Below, piece after piece: positions 5,863-12,368 of a stretch of DNA of 16,041 bases (its first letter is position 1; the number at the start of each line of letters is the position of its first letter). The notes below the pieces were generated by a model. That model was not told the DNA's origin and made no database searches. It saw nothing but the letters and a program-made list of their open reading frames with translations. Origin of the DNA: Methanoregulaceae archaeon UBA288 (lineage in GTDB: Archaea; Halobacteriota; Methanomicrobia; Methanomicrobiales; Methanospirillaceae); the NCBI GenBank assembly GCA_002495225.1, contig DAEF01000062.1, forward strand, positions 658-16,698. The letters run 5' to 3'. The translations under genes and the position numbers were made by a program.

Positions 5863-6555
5863 GTGCCGATCGCATTGAAGGAGCGTGCACAGGAGGTGCT
5901 CCCGGGCCTGTCCGGGGTCCTGCACCGGTACCGGTTCCGGATCCTGCTGGCGGCCCTGCTGGCGATGCTCGCGTCGGCCCCCCTGACCATCGGCGACTCC
6001 GCTCTGGACCCCTTCTTCGGTCTCGCGTTCTCGGTGGTGATCCTCGCCGGCCTGCTCGCCATGAAGCACGAGCGGATCCTGCTCCTGCTCGCCGTCCTCC
6101 TCGGCGTCCCGGCCCTCATCGCCAGGTGGATCTCGATCCTGGTCCCCGAGCAGACGACCGCCCTCTTCGGCGCTCTCTTCCCGATCTTCTTCCTCTCGTT
6201 CTTCGTCGTCTTCCTGCTGAGGGCCGTGGTCACGGCCGATCCCGTCACGACGGACACCATCGCGGGCGCCCTGAGCGTCTACCTGCTGCTGGGCTTCGCC
6301 TGGTCCCTGGTCTACCAGAGCCTGGTCCTCGTCGAACCGGCCGCGTTCCACGCGGGCTCCGCGATCGCCGATACCGGCGCACTCGACCGGATGGACTTCG
6401 TCTACTACAGCTTCATCACGCTCGCCACCGTCGGCTACGGTGATATCACGCCGGTTACCCCGCTCGCGCAGTCCTTCGCCTATGCCGAGGCCGTCACGGG
6501 CGTGCTCTACGTCGCGGTGCTGGTCGCGCGGCTCGTCAGTGCGTACCGGCGGTAG
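5863..6555 (+). CDS. Six-helix K+-channel-like membrane protein (TVGYGD filter)
   Basis: A 230-residue integral membrane protein. The start is a GTG at 5863: an in-frame TGA at 5839-5841 excludes longer readings, and a GGGAG at 5849-5853 stands nine bases before the GTG. Hydrophobic helices lie near residues 26-43, 51-67, 70-93, 100-121, 133-156 and 205-226. The loop before the last helix holds a pore helix and the K+ selectivity filter TLATVGYGDITP (186-197). There is no charged S4 pattern and no cytoplasmic RCK/TrkA domain, so gating by voltage or nucleotide is not indicated. This resembles small archaeal ion-channel proteins of the Ion_trans_2 type. It is encoded head-to-tail after the LOR gene. 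Its 3' end overlaps the convergent chloride channel gene by 20 bp. Confidence 0.85.
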   Translation: MPIALKERAQEVLPGLSGVLHRYRFRILLAALLAMLASAPLTIGDSALDPFFGLAFSVVILAGLLAMKHERILLLLAVLLGVPALIARWISILVPEQTTALFGALFPIFFLSFFVVFLLRAVVTADPVTTDTIAGALSVYLLLGFAWSLVYQSLVLVEPAAFHAGSAIADTGALDRMDFVYYSFITLATVGYGDITPVTPLAQSFAYAEAVTGVLYVAVLVARLVSAYRR

Positions 6556-7855
6556 CCCCTCCCTCCGTCCCTCCGCGCCCGGCAACCCGCTTCATGGCCT
6601 CGGCCGAGAGGAGGAGGGCCGTCGAGATCGAGAGCACGAGCAGCACGATCATGTCCTGGTCGGCCCAACTCAGCAGGGCGACCAGGAGGACGGCCGTGAG
6701 CGGTATACCCATCGCCGCCGCGAGCGCCCCGGCCATGATGCAGAGCACGAAGACTGCCGCCGGGATCCCGGGGACGAGGAGGTTGAGCGCGAGCCCGACC
6801 AGGGTGCACGAGAAGATGATCGGGAAGATGGGACCCCCGATGTACCCGGCCTTGATCGAGACGCCGAAGAGCACGATCTTCAGAACCGCCAGCAGCAGGA
6901 GCATGCCGGCGCCGTACTGGGCCGGGTTCCCGACGAAGTCGTGGATCTGGGACTCGCCCGAGAAGAGCAGGTCGGGGAAGACGGAGCAGACGGCGCCGAT
7001 GACGGCCCCTGCCACGAGGGCGCGGAGCAGCACGCGCTCGCCCAAGACGCGGTCCATGACCGTCTCCACCGTCTTGAGCCAGGCCCCGACCAGCAGGATG
7101 ATCCCGGTCGCGACGACGCCGCAGAGGACCGCCACGACGGCGAAGGCGACGGAGAGGCCGGCGGGCGGAAACGGGATCATCCCGGCGAACGAGGGAAAGC
7201 CCGTGGCCCGGAAGATGAGGAAGCCGACGGCGCCCGCGATCAGGTTCCAGACCAGGCACTGGAGAGGGGTCTTTGTGCGACCGGACTGGATCTCGGTCGC
7301 GAAGATGCCGGTGAAGAGGACGCCGCCGATCAGGCCGTTGAAGGCCGAGGCAAGGGCGGCGAGGTCGTACCCGGCGGCGGCGGACTCGGGGATCTTCAGA
7401 CGAGAGCGGACGAACGCGGAGATCTCGCTGACGAGCACGCCCAGCACCCCCTCGGGGCCGATGGAGGCCCCCGAGAGGAGGGAGGCGAGGGACGAGACGA
7501 ACGCTCCCGGGAACTGGCGGACGTCCGGGGGCTCGGCGTCGCCGCGGACCATCTCGGCGAAGCCGGCGTCGGTCGCGCTCGGGGCCCGGAGATACCGGCG
7601 CGAGAGCCCGACCACCAGGGAGAAGAAGAGCACGAGGGCCGGGATTGCGAGACTGCCGGGGGCGAGGAACTGGTCAGTCCAGATCAGGCGGCCGAGGTAG
7701 CCATTGAGGAGCAGGAACGCGAGTGAGAAGAGGATCGCGACCAGCGCGACCAGGACGACCGCGCCGAGCCTGGCCGGGATATGCCGCTGCAGCTCCTCCC
7801 TGGGTGGCGGCACCTCGGCGCGGTACCCGTCGTTCGCTGCGGGTGTGTCAGGCAT
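6536..7855 (-). CDS. CLC-type chloride channel or Cl-/H+ antiporter, divergent subfamily
   Basis: A 439-residue polytopic membrane protein starting at an ATG at 7855. CLC landmarks: LSGASIGPEGVLG (127-139), the counterpart of GxxxGREGP, with the gating Glu as Glu135; FNGLIGGVLFTGIFATEI (172-189), the helix-F/G region; GYIGGPIFPIIF, the counterpart of the GxGGxFxP motif; and GIPLTAVLLVALL near the C-terminus. The usual GSGIP chloride-binding motif is not recognisable before residue 110, and GREGP is replaced by GPEGV. This is the pattern of the GPEAP-like CLC subgroup, so ion selectivity cannot be assumed. There is no C-terminal CBS domain. The gene follows trpF on the same strand but has its own TATA element, and converges with the K+ channel gene. 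Confidence 0.85.
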   Translation of the reverse strand: MPDTPAANDGYRAEVPPPREELQRHIPARLGAVVLVALVAILFSLAFLLLNGYLGRLIWTDQFLAPGSLAIPALVLFFSLVVGLSRRYLRAPSATDAGFAEMVRGDAEPPDVRQFPGAFVSSLASLLSGASIGPEGVLGVLVSEISAFVRSRLKIPESAAAGYDLAALASAFNGLIGGVLFTGIFATEIQSGRTKTPLQCLVWNLIAGAVGFLIFRATGFPSFAGMIPFPPAGLSVAFAVVAVLCGVVATGIILLVGAWLKTVETVMDRVLGERVLLRALVAGAVIGAVCSVFPDLLFSGESQIHDFVGNPAQYGAGMLLLLAVLKIVLFGVSIKAGYIGGPIFPIIFSCTLVGLALNLLVPGIPAAVFVLCIMAGALAAAMGIPLTAVLLVALLSWADQDMIVLLVLSISTALLLSAEAMKRVAGRGGTEGGATAGTH

Positions 7856-7892
7856 CGCGGGTCGACCGCCGTGTCCATCGATAACATCAAGC

Positions 7893-7901
7893 GATATAAA
7901 A
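7893..7901 (-). promoter_or_regulatory. Probable TATA box of the CLC gene
   Basis: The minus strand reads CTTTTATATC in this AT-rich patch, centred about 42 bp before the ATG at 7855. This gives a predicted leader of roughly 15-20 nt and no SD. The plus strand also reads as a good TATA (GATATAAAAG), but no supported plus-strand gene follows. A weak inverted repeat (CCGGCG at 7957-7962, CGCCGG at 7975-7980) lies between the trpF stop and this promoter. Confidence 0.55.
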
Positions 7902-7986
7902 GATGTCGGTCAAAGGCTGGACGACTGCGGATTTCGATGTGTACGCGAAGAGTGATCCGGCGAAGTGGGAACGACGCCGGTGCGGC

Positions 7987-8730
7987 TCAGGACACTCCCG
8001 CACCGTCCCTGGTGCGCCCGGGCCAGGGACATCTCCTCGCAACGGGCCATCCCGGTCGACAGGGACCTCGCGGGCCCGGCTCGTTCTCCGACCGGGGTTC
8101 ACCCGGCGGTTCTCGCGGCTCTCCTGCGACGTCGCCCTGGTCCTGCCAGGCCCCCTTCGCGGCCCGGACGAAGGCCCTGATGCGCGCGTGGTCCTTGATG
8201 CCGGGGGCCGCCTCCACCCCCGAGGCGACGTCGACCCCGAACGGCCGGACCTCCCGGACGGCGGCCCCGACGTTCTCGGGCGAGAGGCCGCCGGCGAGCA
8301 GCACCGGCACTGTCGATCCGGCCGCGACCTCGCGGGCGTACACCCCGTCGAACAGCCGTCCGCGCCCGTGCGAGGCGTCCACGATCACCATCGCGCAGTC
8401 TCCCGGGACCGGGTTCCCCGGCCCGACCACCCGGATGACGGCGACGCCGGCCGACGGCGGCACGGCGAGCGGCTCCGAGAGCTGGAGCGCGTCCGGGCCG
8501 GCCGCGAGGCATGCGGCGAGCCCCTCGGCCGAGTCCGTGTGGCTGACCACGACCCGGAGCACGCCCGGCGGGACCACGGCGAAGACCGCCCGCGCCTCCT
8601 CGATCGTGCAGGCACGCGGCGAGTCCGAGGCCATCACGACCCCGACCGCGTCCGCGCCGGCCTCGACGGCGGCCCGCGCGTCCTCCGGCCGGGTGATGCC
8701 GCAGATCTTCACGAAGGGGGCGGTCGTCAT
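7987..8730 (-). CDS. trpF: Phosphoribosylanthranilate isomerase (TrpF) with atypical C-terminal tail
   Basis: A TIM-barrel isomerase for the third step of tryptophan synthesis, converting phosphoribosylanthranilate to CdRP. KICGIT at residues 8-13 holds the catalytic Cys10; VIVDAS at 115-120 holds the probable catalytic Asp118; LLAGGLSPENV (144-154) and FGVDVASGVE (164-173) form the phosphate-binding end. The usual QLHG motif is changed to QLSE (83-86). The family core ends around residue 195 (about 200 is normal), but the frame continues for about 52 more residues rich in Pro, Gly and Arg and without family character, giving 247. This suggests loss of the original stop. No other trp gene is in the window. 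The gene sits 46 bp downstream of hypF on the same strand and is probably co-transcribed with it. Enzyme identity is secure. Confidence 0.88.
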   Translation of the reverse strand: MTTAPFVKICGITRPEDARAAVEAGADAVGVVMASDSPRACTIEEARAVFAVVPPGVLRVVVSHTDSAEGLAACLAAGPDALQLSEPLAVPPSAGVAVIRVVGPGNPVPGDCAMVIVDASHGRGRLFDGVYAREVAAGSTVPVLLAGGLSPENVGAAVREVRPFGVDVASGVEAAPGIKDHARIRAFVRAAKGAWQDQGDVAGEPREPPGEPRSENEPGPRGPCRPGWPVARRCPWPGRTRDGAGVS

Positions 8731-8776
8731 GGCAGGGGTGTCGGCGTTCCGCGGGATAAGCGTGGCGCCGTGCGGC

Positions 8777-11011
8777 TCACTCGAGCAGGGCCGCGGCCAT
8801 CACGCACTGCCCGTAACTGATGCAGCCGTCGCCGAGCGGGTAGCGGTCGTTCAGGAGGCAGGAGAGGCCGCGGGCCTCGAGGGTCGAGACGATCGTCGTG
8901 CGGACCGCGGTGTTGATCGCGACCCCGCCCGAGAGCGCGGCCGTCCGTATGCCGCGGTCCTCCGCCACCCGGGCCGCGGCCAGCGCGATGGACCGGGCGA
9001 GGTTCTCCTGGAACGAGGCCGCGAGGTCCGCGACCGCCCGCCGGCCCGCGACCGAGCCCGGCCGGTCGAGCGAGAGGTAGCGGTCGGCGAGCTCGCCCAT
9101 CAGCGCCCGCGTCGGCACGACCAGGACGCCGCCCTCCTCGCGGAGCTCGACCGGCCACGCTTCGGCCCGGCCCCGGGCCGCAACCGCCTCGAGCTTCATC
9201 GCGGGCTCGCCGTCGTACGTCCGCTCGCGGCAGACCCCGAGCAGGGCCGCCGCCGCGTCGAGGGCCCGGCCCGTGCTCGTCGTGAGGGGCGTGTTGACGC
9301 GCCGCTCCGTCTGCCGGGCGAGCACGTTCGCCTCGATCCCGGTCCAGCCGCGCGCGACGAGGAGCTCGAGGATCCGGTCCTCGGGCAGGACGCCGTAGAG
9401 CATCCGCTCGGGAAAGCGGGTCGCGAGGTCGCCGCCGGGCATGGGCACGACCTCCAGGTGGCCGGCCCGGCCGAACGACGGGACGGCGCCCGCGAAGATC
9501 TCGCCGCCCCAGACCGTGCCGTCCGCGCCGTATCCCACGCCGTCGATCGCGATCCCGACGCAGGGCTCGCGCGTGACCGACGCGATGTGGGCCTCGTGGT
9601 GCTGGACCGGCACGGCCGGGATGCCGAGCCCCTCCGCGAGCTCGCGGGCGTACCGGGTCGAGAGGAACTGGGGGTGGAGGTCGTGGGCGACCGCGTCGTA
9701 GGAGGCGCCGAGCCAGTCGCCGAGCTTCTCGATCGTCTCGACCAGGTACGCGAGGGTCTCGGGGTTCCGGACGTTGCCGACGTGGGGCGAGCTGACCGCG
9801 TGGCCGTCGCGGTAGATGGTCACATTCGCCGAGAGCTCGGGCCCGACGCCGAGGATGCAGGCGGGGCCGAGGTCGACCGCGGTCCGGAGCGGGGCGTATC
9901 CCCTTGAGAGCCGGATCGGGTGCCCGCCCCGGACGACCGAGTCGTCGCAGCGGTTCACGATCCGGCGGTCGTGGGAGAGGTAGAAGTCCGCGATCCCCCC
10001 GAGCGCGGCAAAGGCGCGGTCGAGCCCGGTGACCATTGGGTACCCGGGCGCGTTGGCCGAGGTCATGACGAGGAGGGGGTGGGCGAGGCGCTCGAAGAGG
10101 AGGTGGTGGAGGCCCGTGTACGGCAGCATCACGCCGATCGTGTGGAGGTTCGAGAGCGCGGCGTGGGCCGTCGGGTCCCGCTTCTCGAGCACCACGATCG
10201 GCCGCTCGTTCGAGGCGAGCGCGGCCCGGTCCGCCTCGGAGAGGACGGCCATCGCCTCGACCTGGTCGGAACGGGCCATCACGGCCAGCGGCTGCTCGAG
10301 CCGGCCGAGCCGCTCCTTGAGCCGACCGGCCGCCTCCTCGACGCAGGCAATGTGAAAGCCGCCGATCCCCTTGATCGCGACGATCCGCTCCTGGTCGAGG
10401 AGTGCGGCCGTCTCTCCGATCGGGTCGCCCGTGTTGACAGGCCGGCCGTCCGCGTCGTACAGGACGAGGTGGGGGCCGCAGCCCGGGCAGGCGATGGTCT
10501 GGGCGTGGTGCCGCCGCGAGCCCGGGTCCGTGAACTCGGTCCGGCAGCCGTCGCAGAGCGAAAACGCGTCCATTGAGGTCCGGGGCCGGTCGTACGGCAG
10601 GTCGCGGATGATGCTGTACCGCGGGCCGCAGTCGACGCACGAGGTTGCCCAGTAGCCATAATACCGGCTCGCGGGGTCGTCGATCTCCGAGAGGCAGCGG
10701 TCGCAGGTCGCGACGTCGGGCGGTATGAGCCCCGTCCTCGCGCCCTCGGCCGACGGGAGGATCGCAAAACCGTCCGGGACCGGCGCGTCGAGGGGCCGGA
10801 CGTCGACCGAGTCGATCCGGGCGAGCGGGGGTCCGCGGCGGAGCGACGCGACCAGTTCGTCGAACCGTTCGCCCGCGGCCCAAACCTCGACCTCGGACCC
10901 GAGGTTCTTGACCGTGCCCGAAAGACCGAGCCGGATGGCCTCGGCGTAGACGAAGGGCCGGAACCCGACGCCCTGCACGACGCCCCTGACCGTGATCAGG
11001 CCCTGCGGCAT
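8777..11011 (-). CDS. hypF: Carbamoyltransferase HypF, Ni-Fe hydrogenase maturation factor
   Basis: A 744-residue cytoplasmic protein of normal HypF length. It uses carbamoyl phosphate and ATP to make the carbamoyl adenylate that is passed to HypE Cys as precursor of the CN ligands of the Ni-Fe site. Domains in order: acylphosphatase-like (1-90, with GVVQGVGFRPFVY); zinc-binding region with four Cys pairs (103/106, 125/128, 153/156, 175/178); YrdC-like domain (about 200-390, with KGIGGFHIACVEEA); and Kae1-like domain with HDLHPQFLSTRYA and VQHHEAHIAS, ending in GGVAINTAV and GDGCISYGQ. The ATG at 11011 is chosen because the acylphosphatase domain starts immediately after it and AGGA lies just before; a longer reading crosses the divergent promoter. 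trpF follows 46 bp downstream. Confidence 0.95.
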   Translation of the reverse strand: MPQGLITVRGVVQGVGFRPFVYAEAIRLGLSGTVKNLGSEVEVWAAGERFDELVASLRRGPPLARIDSVDVRPLDAPVPDGFAILPSAEGARTGLIPPDVATCDRCLSEIDDPASRYYGYWATSCVDCGPRYSIIRDLPYDRPRTSMDAFSLCDGCRTEFTDPGSRRHHAQTIACPGCGPHLVLYDADGRPVNTGDPIGETAALLDQERIVAIKGIGGFHIACVEEAAGRLKERLGRLEQPLAVMARSDQVEAMAVLSEADRAALASNERPIVVLEKRDPTAHAALSNLHTIGVMLPYTGLHHLLFERLAHPLLVMTSANAPGYPMVTGLDRAFAALGGIADFYLSHDRRIVNRCDDSVVRGGHPIRLSRGYAPLRTAVDLGPACILGVGPELSANVTIYRDGHAVSSPHVGNVRNPETLAYLVETIEKLGDWLGASYDAVAHDLHPQFLSTRYARELAEGLGIPAVPVQHHEAHIASVTREPCVGIAIDGVGYGADGTVWGGEIFAGAVPSFGRAGHLEVVPMPGGDLATRFPERMLYGVLPEDRILELLVARGWTGIEANVLARQTERRVNTPLTTSTGRALDAAAALLGVCRERTYDGEPAMKLEAVAARGRAEAWPVELREEGGVLVVPTRALMGELADRYLSLDRPGSVAGRRAVADLAASFQENLARSIALAAARVAEDRGIRTAALSGGVAINTAVRTTIVSTLEARGLSCLLNDRYPLGDGCISYGQCVMAAALLE

Positions 11012-11019
11012 TTTCCTAA

Positions 11020-11062
11020 AACCTTTATCGATGCAGCGCGCCAATATATATTGGAGTTCTCC
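11020..11062. promoter_or_regulatory. Overlapping divergent promoters with a 14-bp palindrome
   Basis: The 51-bp gap between hypF (minus, start 11011) and the wHTH gene (plus, GTG at 11063) contains CCAATATATATTGG at 11041-11054, a perfect palindrome. Its centre is a good TATA for hypF, about 36 bp before the ATG, leaving a leader of about 10 nt that includes AGGA. For the plus gene, CTTTATCG at 11023-11030 is better spaced and predicts a start near 11052, inside the palindrome, with a short leader that includes GGAG (11053-11056). A regulator bound to the palindrome could affect both directions. Confidence 0.55.
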
Positions 11063-11575
11063 GTGACAGGGCACATTCGCATCATCAACGACCCGGTGGA
11101 ACTGGTTCCTCTTCTGATCACCTTCAACGACGAGAAATATAAACAGATCTACGAACTTCTAAACCGCGCCTGGATGACCGAGGCCGAGCTCGCGGCCGCG
11201 ATCGGGGGCGATCACGTCGACGAATGCATCACGATCCTGAAGAAAGGAAACCTGGTCGAGGAGCAGTGGCGTATGCCCGAGCCGGGCAATAAACCCGAAA
11301 AGGAGTTCCGCGCGACCTACTCCAAGTTCCGTGCGAACTTCCAGTGCGGCATGAGCGACCTTTCGGACCTGCTCTATCTCTCCATCTCGAACGACGAGTC
11401 CCTGCGCACGATGGTCGAGGCCGTCGAGGCAGAGCTCGCCAGCGGCAACATCTCGATCAACGACCTCGCGCGCAAATACAACGTCTCGCCGGTCTTCATC
11501 CGCGGGATCGCGAAGCGGAGCCAGCGCATGGACGTCAAGGGGCAGGGGCTGGTCTTCCTTGACCGGGCTCGCTGA
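11063..11575 (+). CDS. Archaeal winged-helix (ArsR-like) transcription regulator
   Basis: A 170-residue protein. I prefer the GTG at 11063 because GGAG at 11053-11056 stands six bases upstream; a TTG at 11051 would add four residues and lie inside the promoter palindrome. The N-terminal part (about 10-70: LITFNDEKYKQIYELLNRAWMTEAEL...ILKKGNLVEEQWR) is a winged helix typical of methanogen ArsR-like regulators, followed by the characteristic RMPEPGNKPEKEF (70-82) and NFQCGMSDLSDLLYL. The C-terminal part (130-152, SINDLARKYNVSPVFIRGIA) looks like a second helix-turn-helix. It is the first gene of an overlapping trio (17-bp overlap with the next) and is divergent from hypF, so autoregulation or control of hypF is possible but unproven. 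No metal-sensing Cys cluster is visible. Confidence 0.8.
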   Translation: MTGHIRIINDPVELVPLLITFNDEKYKQIYELLNRAWMTEAELAAAIGGDHVDECITILKKGNLVEEQWRMPEPGNKPEKEFRATYSKFRANFQCGMSDLSDLLYLSISNDESLRTMVEAVEAELASGNISINDLARKYNVSPVFIRGIAKRSQRMDVKGQGLVFLDRAR

Positions 11576-12368
11576 GGACCCCCTCTCCACGATTCTCCGT
11601 TCGAAGCGGGAGGCGACCCGCTTCCAGTGCCTGGTCGAGATCGCCGAGCACCAGCCGGCCGTCCGCCAGCTCGAGGTCGCTGACGTCCTGGGGATCACGC
11701 CCCAGGCCGTCTCTGAGTACATGCGCGAGCTCGTCGAGGACGGCCTCGTGGCGTCCCAGGGGCGGGGCCGGTACGAGGTGACCCGCGAGGGGATCGAGTG
11801 GGTCCTCTCCCGCGCCGAGCAGCTCGAGGCCTACGCCCGGCACGTCCGGCGCGACCTGATCCAGCAGGTCTCGGTCTGGGCCGCGATAGCGGCCGAGGAC
11901 CTCGAGGAGGACGAGATGGTCGGCGTCTACATGGAGGCCGGCCTCCTCTATGCGGGCCGCGAGCCCCGGTCGGCGAACGGCGCCGTGGTCCGGGGGGCCC
12001 GCGCCGGCGAGGACGTCGGTGTGACCCGCCTCTCGGGGATGATCGACCACCACGAGGGGCTCGTCCACGTCGCGAAGGTCCCGCGCGTCGAGAAGGGCGG
12101 GTCCCGCGCGGTCGACCTCGCGGCCCTCGCCGCGCTCGCGGCCCCGGCGGCGGTCGTCGCGGCCGTCGGGATCGAGGCCCGGGTCGCCCTCGAGAAGGCC
12201 GGGCGCGCGCCGGACATGTTCTACGGCGCCCGCGAGGGCGTGATCGAGGCCGCGTTCCACGGGCTCGACTGCCTCCTGGTCTGCGTGGACGAGGAGTTCA
12301 CCGAATTCTTGAAAAGGCTTGAGGACGCAGGGCTGACCTATCGCTTCCACGACCTGATGCACCGATGA
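11559..12368 (+). CDS. Winged-helix transcription regulator with C-terminal sensor-like domain (DUF7839-like)
   Basis: A 269-residue protein starting at a TTG at 11559 that overlaps the preceding stop by 17 bp; no alternative in-frame start lies nearby. Residues 12-85 form a clear MarR/ArsR-type winged helix: LRSKREATRFQCLVEIAEHQ, then QLEVADVLGITPQAVSEYMRELVEDGLV and the wing GRGRYEVTREGIEWV. The rest (about 120-269) is a conserved archaeal domain with VGVYMEAGLLYAG (121-133) and GLVHVAKVPRVEKGGSRAVDL (167-187), an Ala-rich segment (188-206) and a C-terminal ECLVCV-like alpha/beta part; it could bind a small ligand or a partner protein. Its stop overlaps the helicase ATG by 4 bp, implying coupled translation and a shared process. 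Confidence 0.78.
   Translation: MTGLAEDPLSTILRSKREATRFQCLVEIAEHQPAVRQLEVADVLGITPQAVSEYMRELVEDGLVASQGRGRYEVTREGIEWVLSRAEQLEAYARHVRRDLIQQVSVWAAIAAEDLEEDEMVGVYMEAGLLYAGREPRSANGAVVRGARAGEDVGVTRLSGMIDHHEGLVHVAKVPRVEKGGSRAVDLAALAALAAPAAVVAAVGIEARVALEKAGRAPDMFYGAREGVIEAAFHGLDCLLVCVDEEFTEFLKRLEDAGLTYRFHDLMHR

Noticed and set aside
7903..7990. Possible plus-strand gene starting at 7903, after a good TATA-like sequence on the plus strand
   Set aside because: The first residues look ordinary but the frame soon becomes the shadow of trpF on the opposite strand, and the start lies almost on the TATA itself. The TATA is better explained as the minus-strand promoter of the CLC gene.
8727..10883. A 718-codon open frame on the minus strand in another phase of hypF, and a plus-strand frame of 708 codons over 7781-9907
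   Set aside because: Both are rich in Arg, Pro and Gly with no family signatures, as expected when a G+C-rich gene is read in the wrong frame. hypF and trpF explain the same DNA with full domain content.
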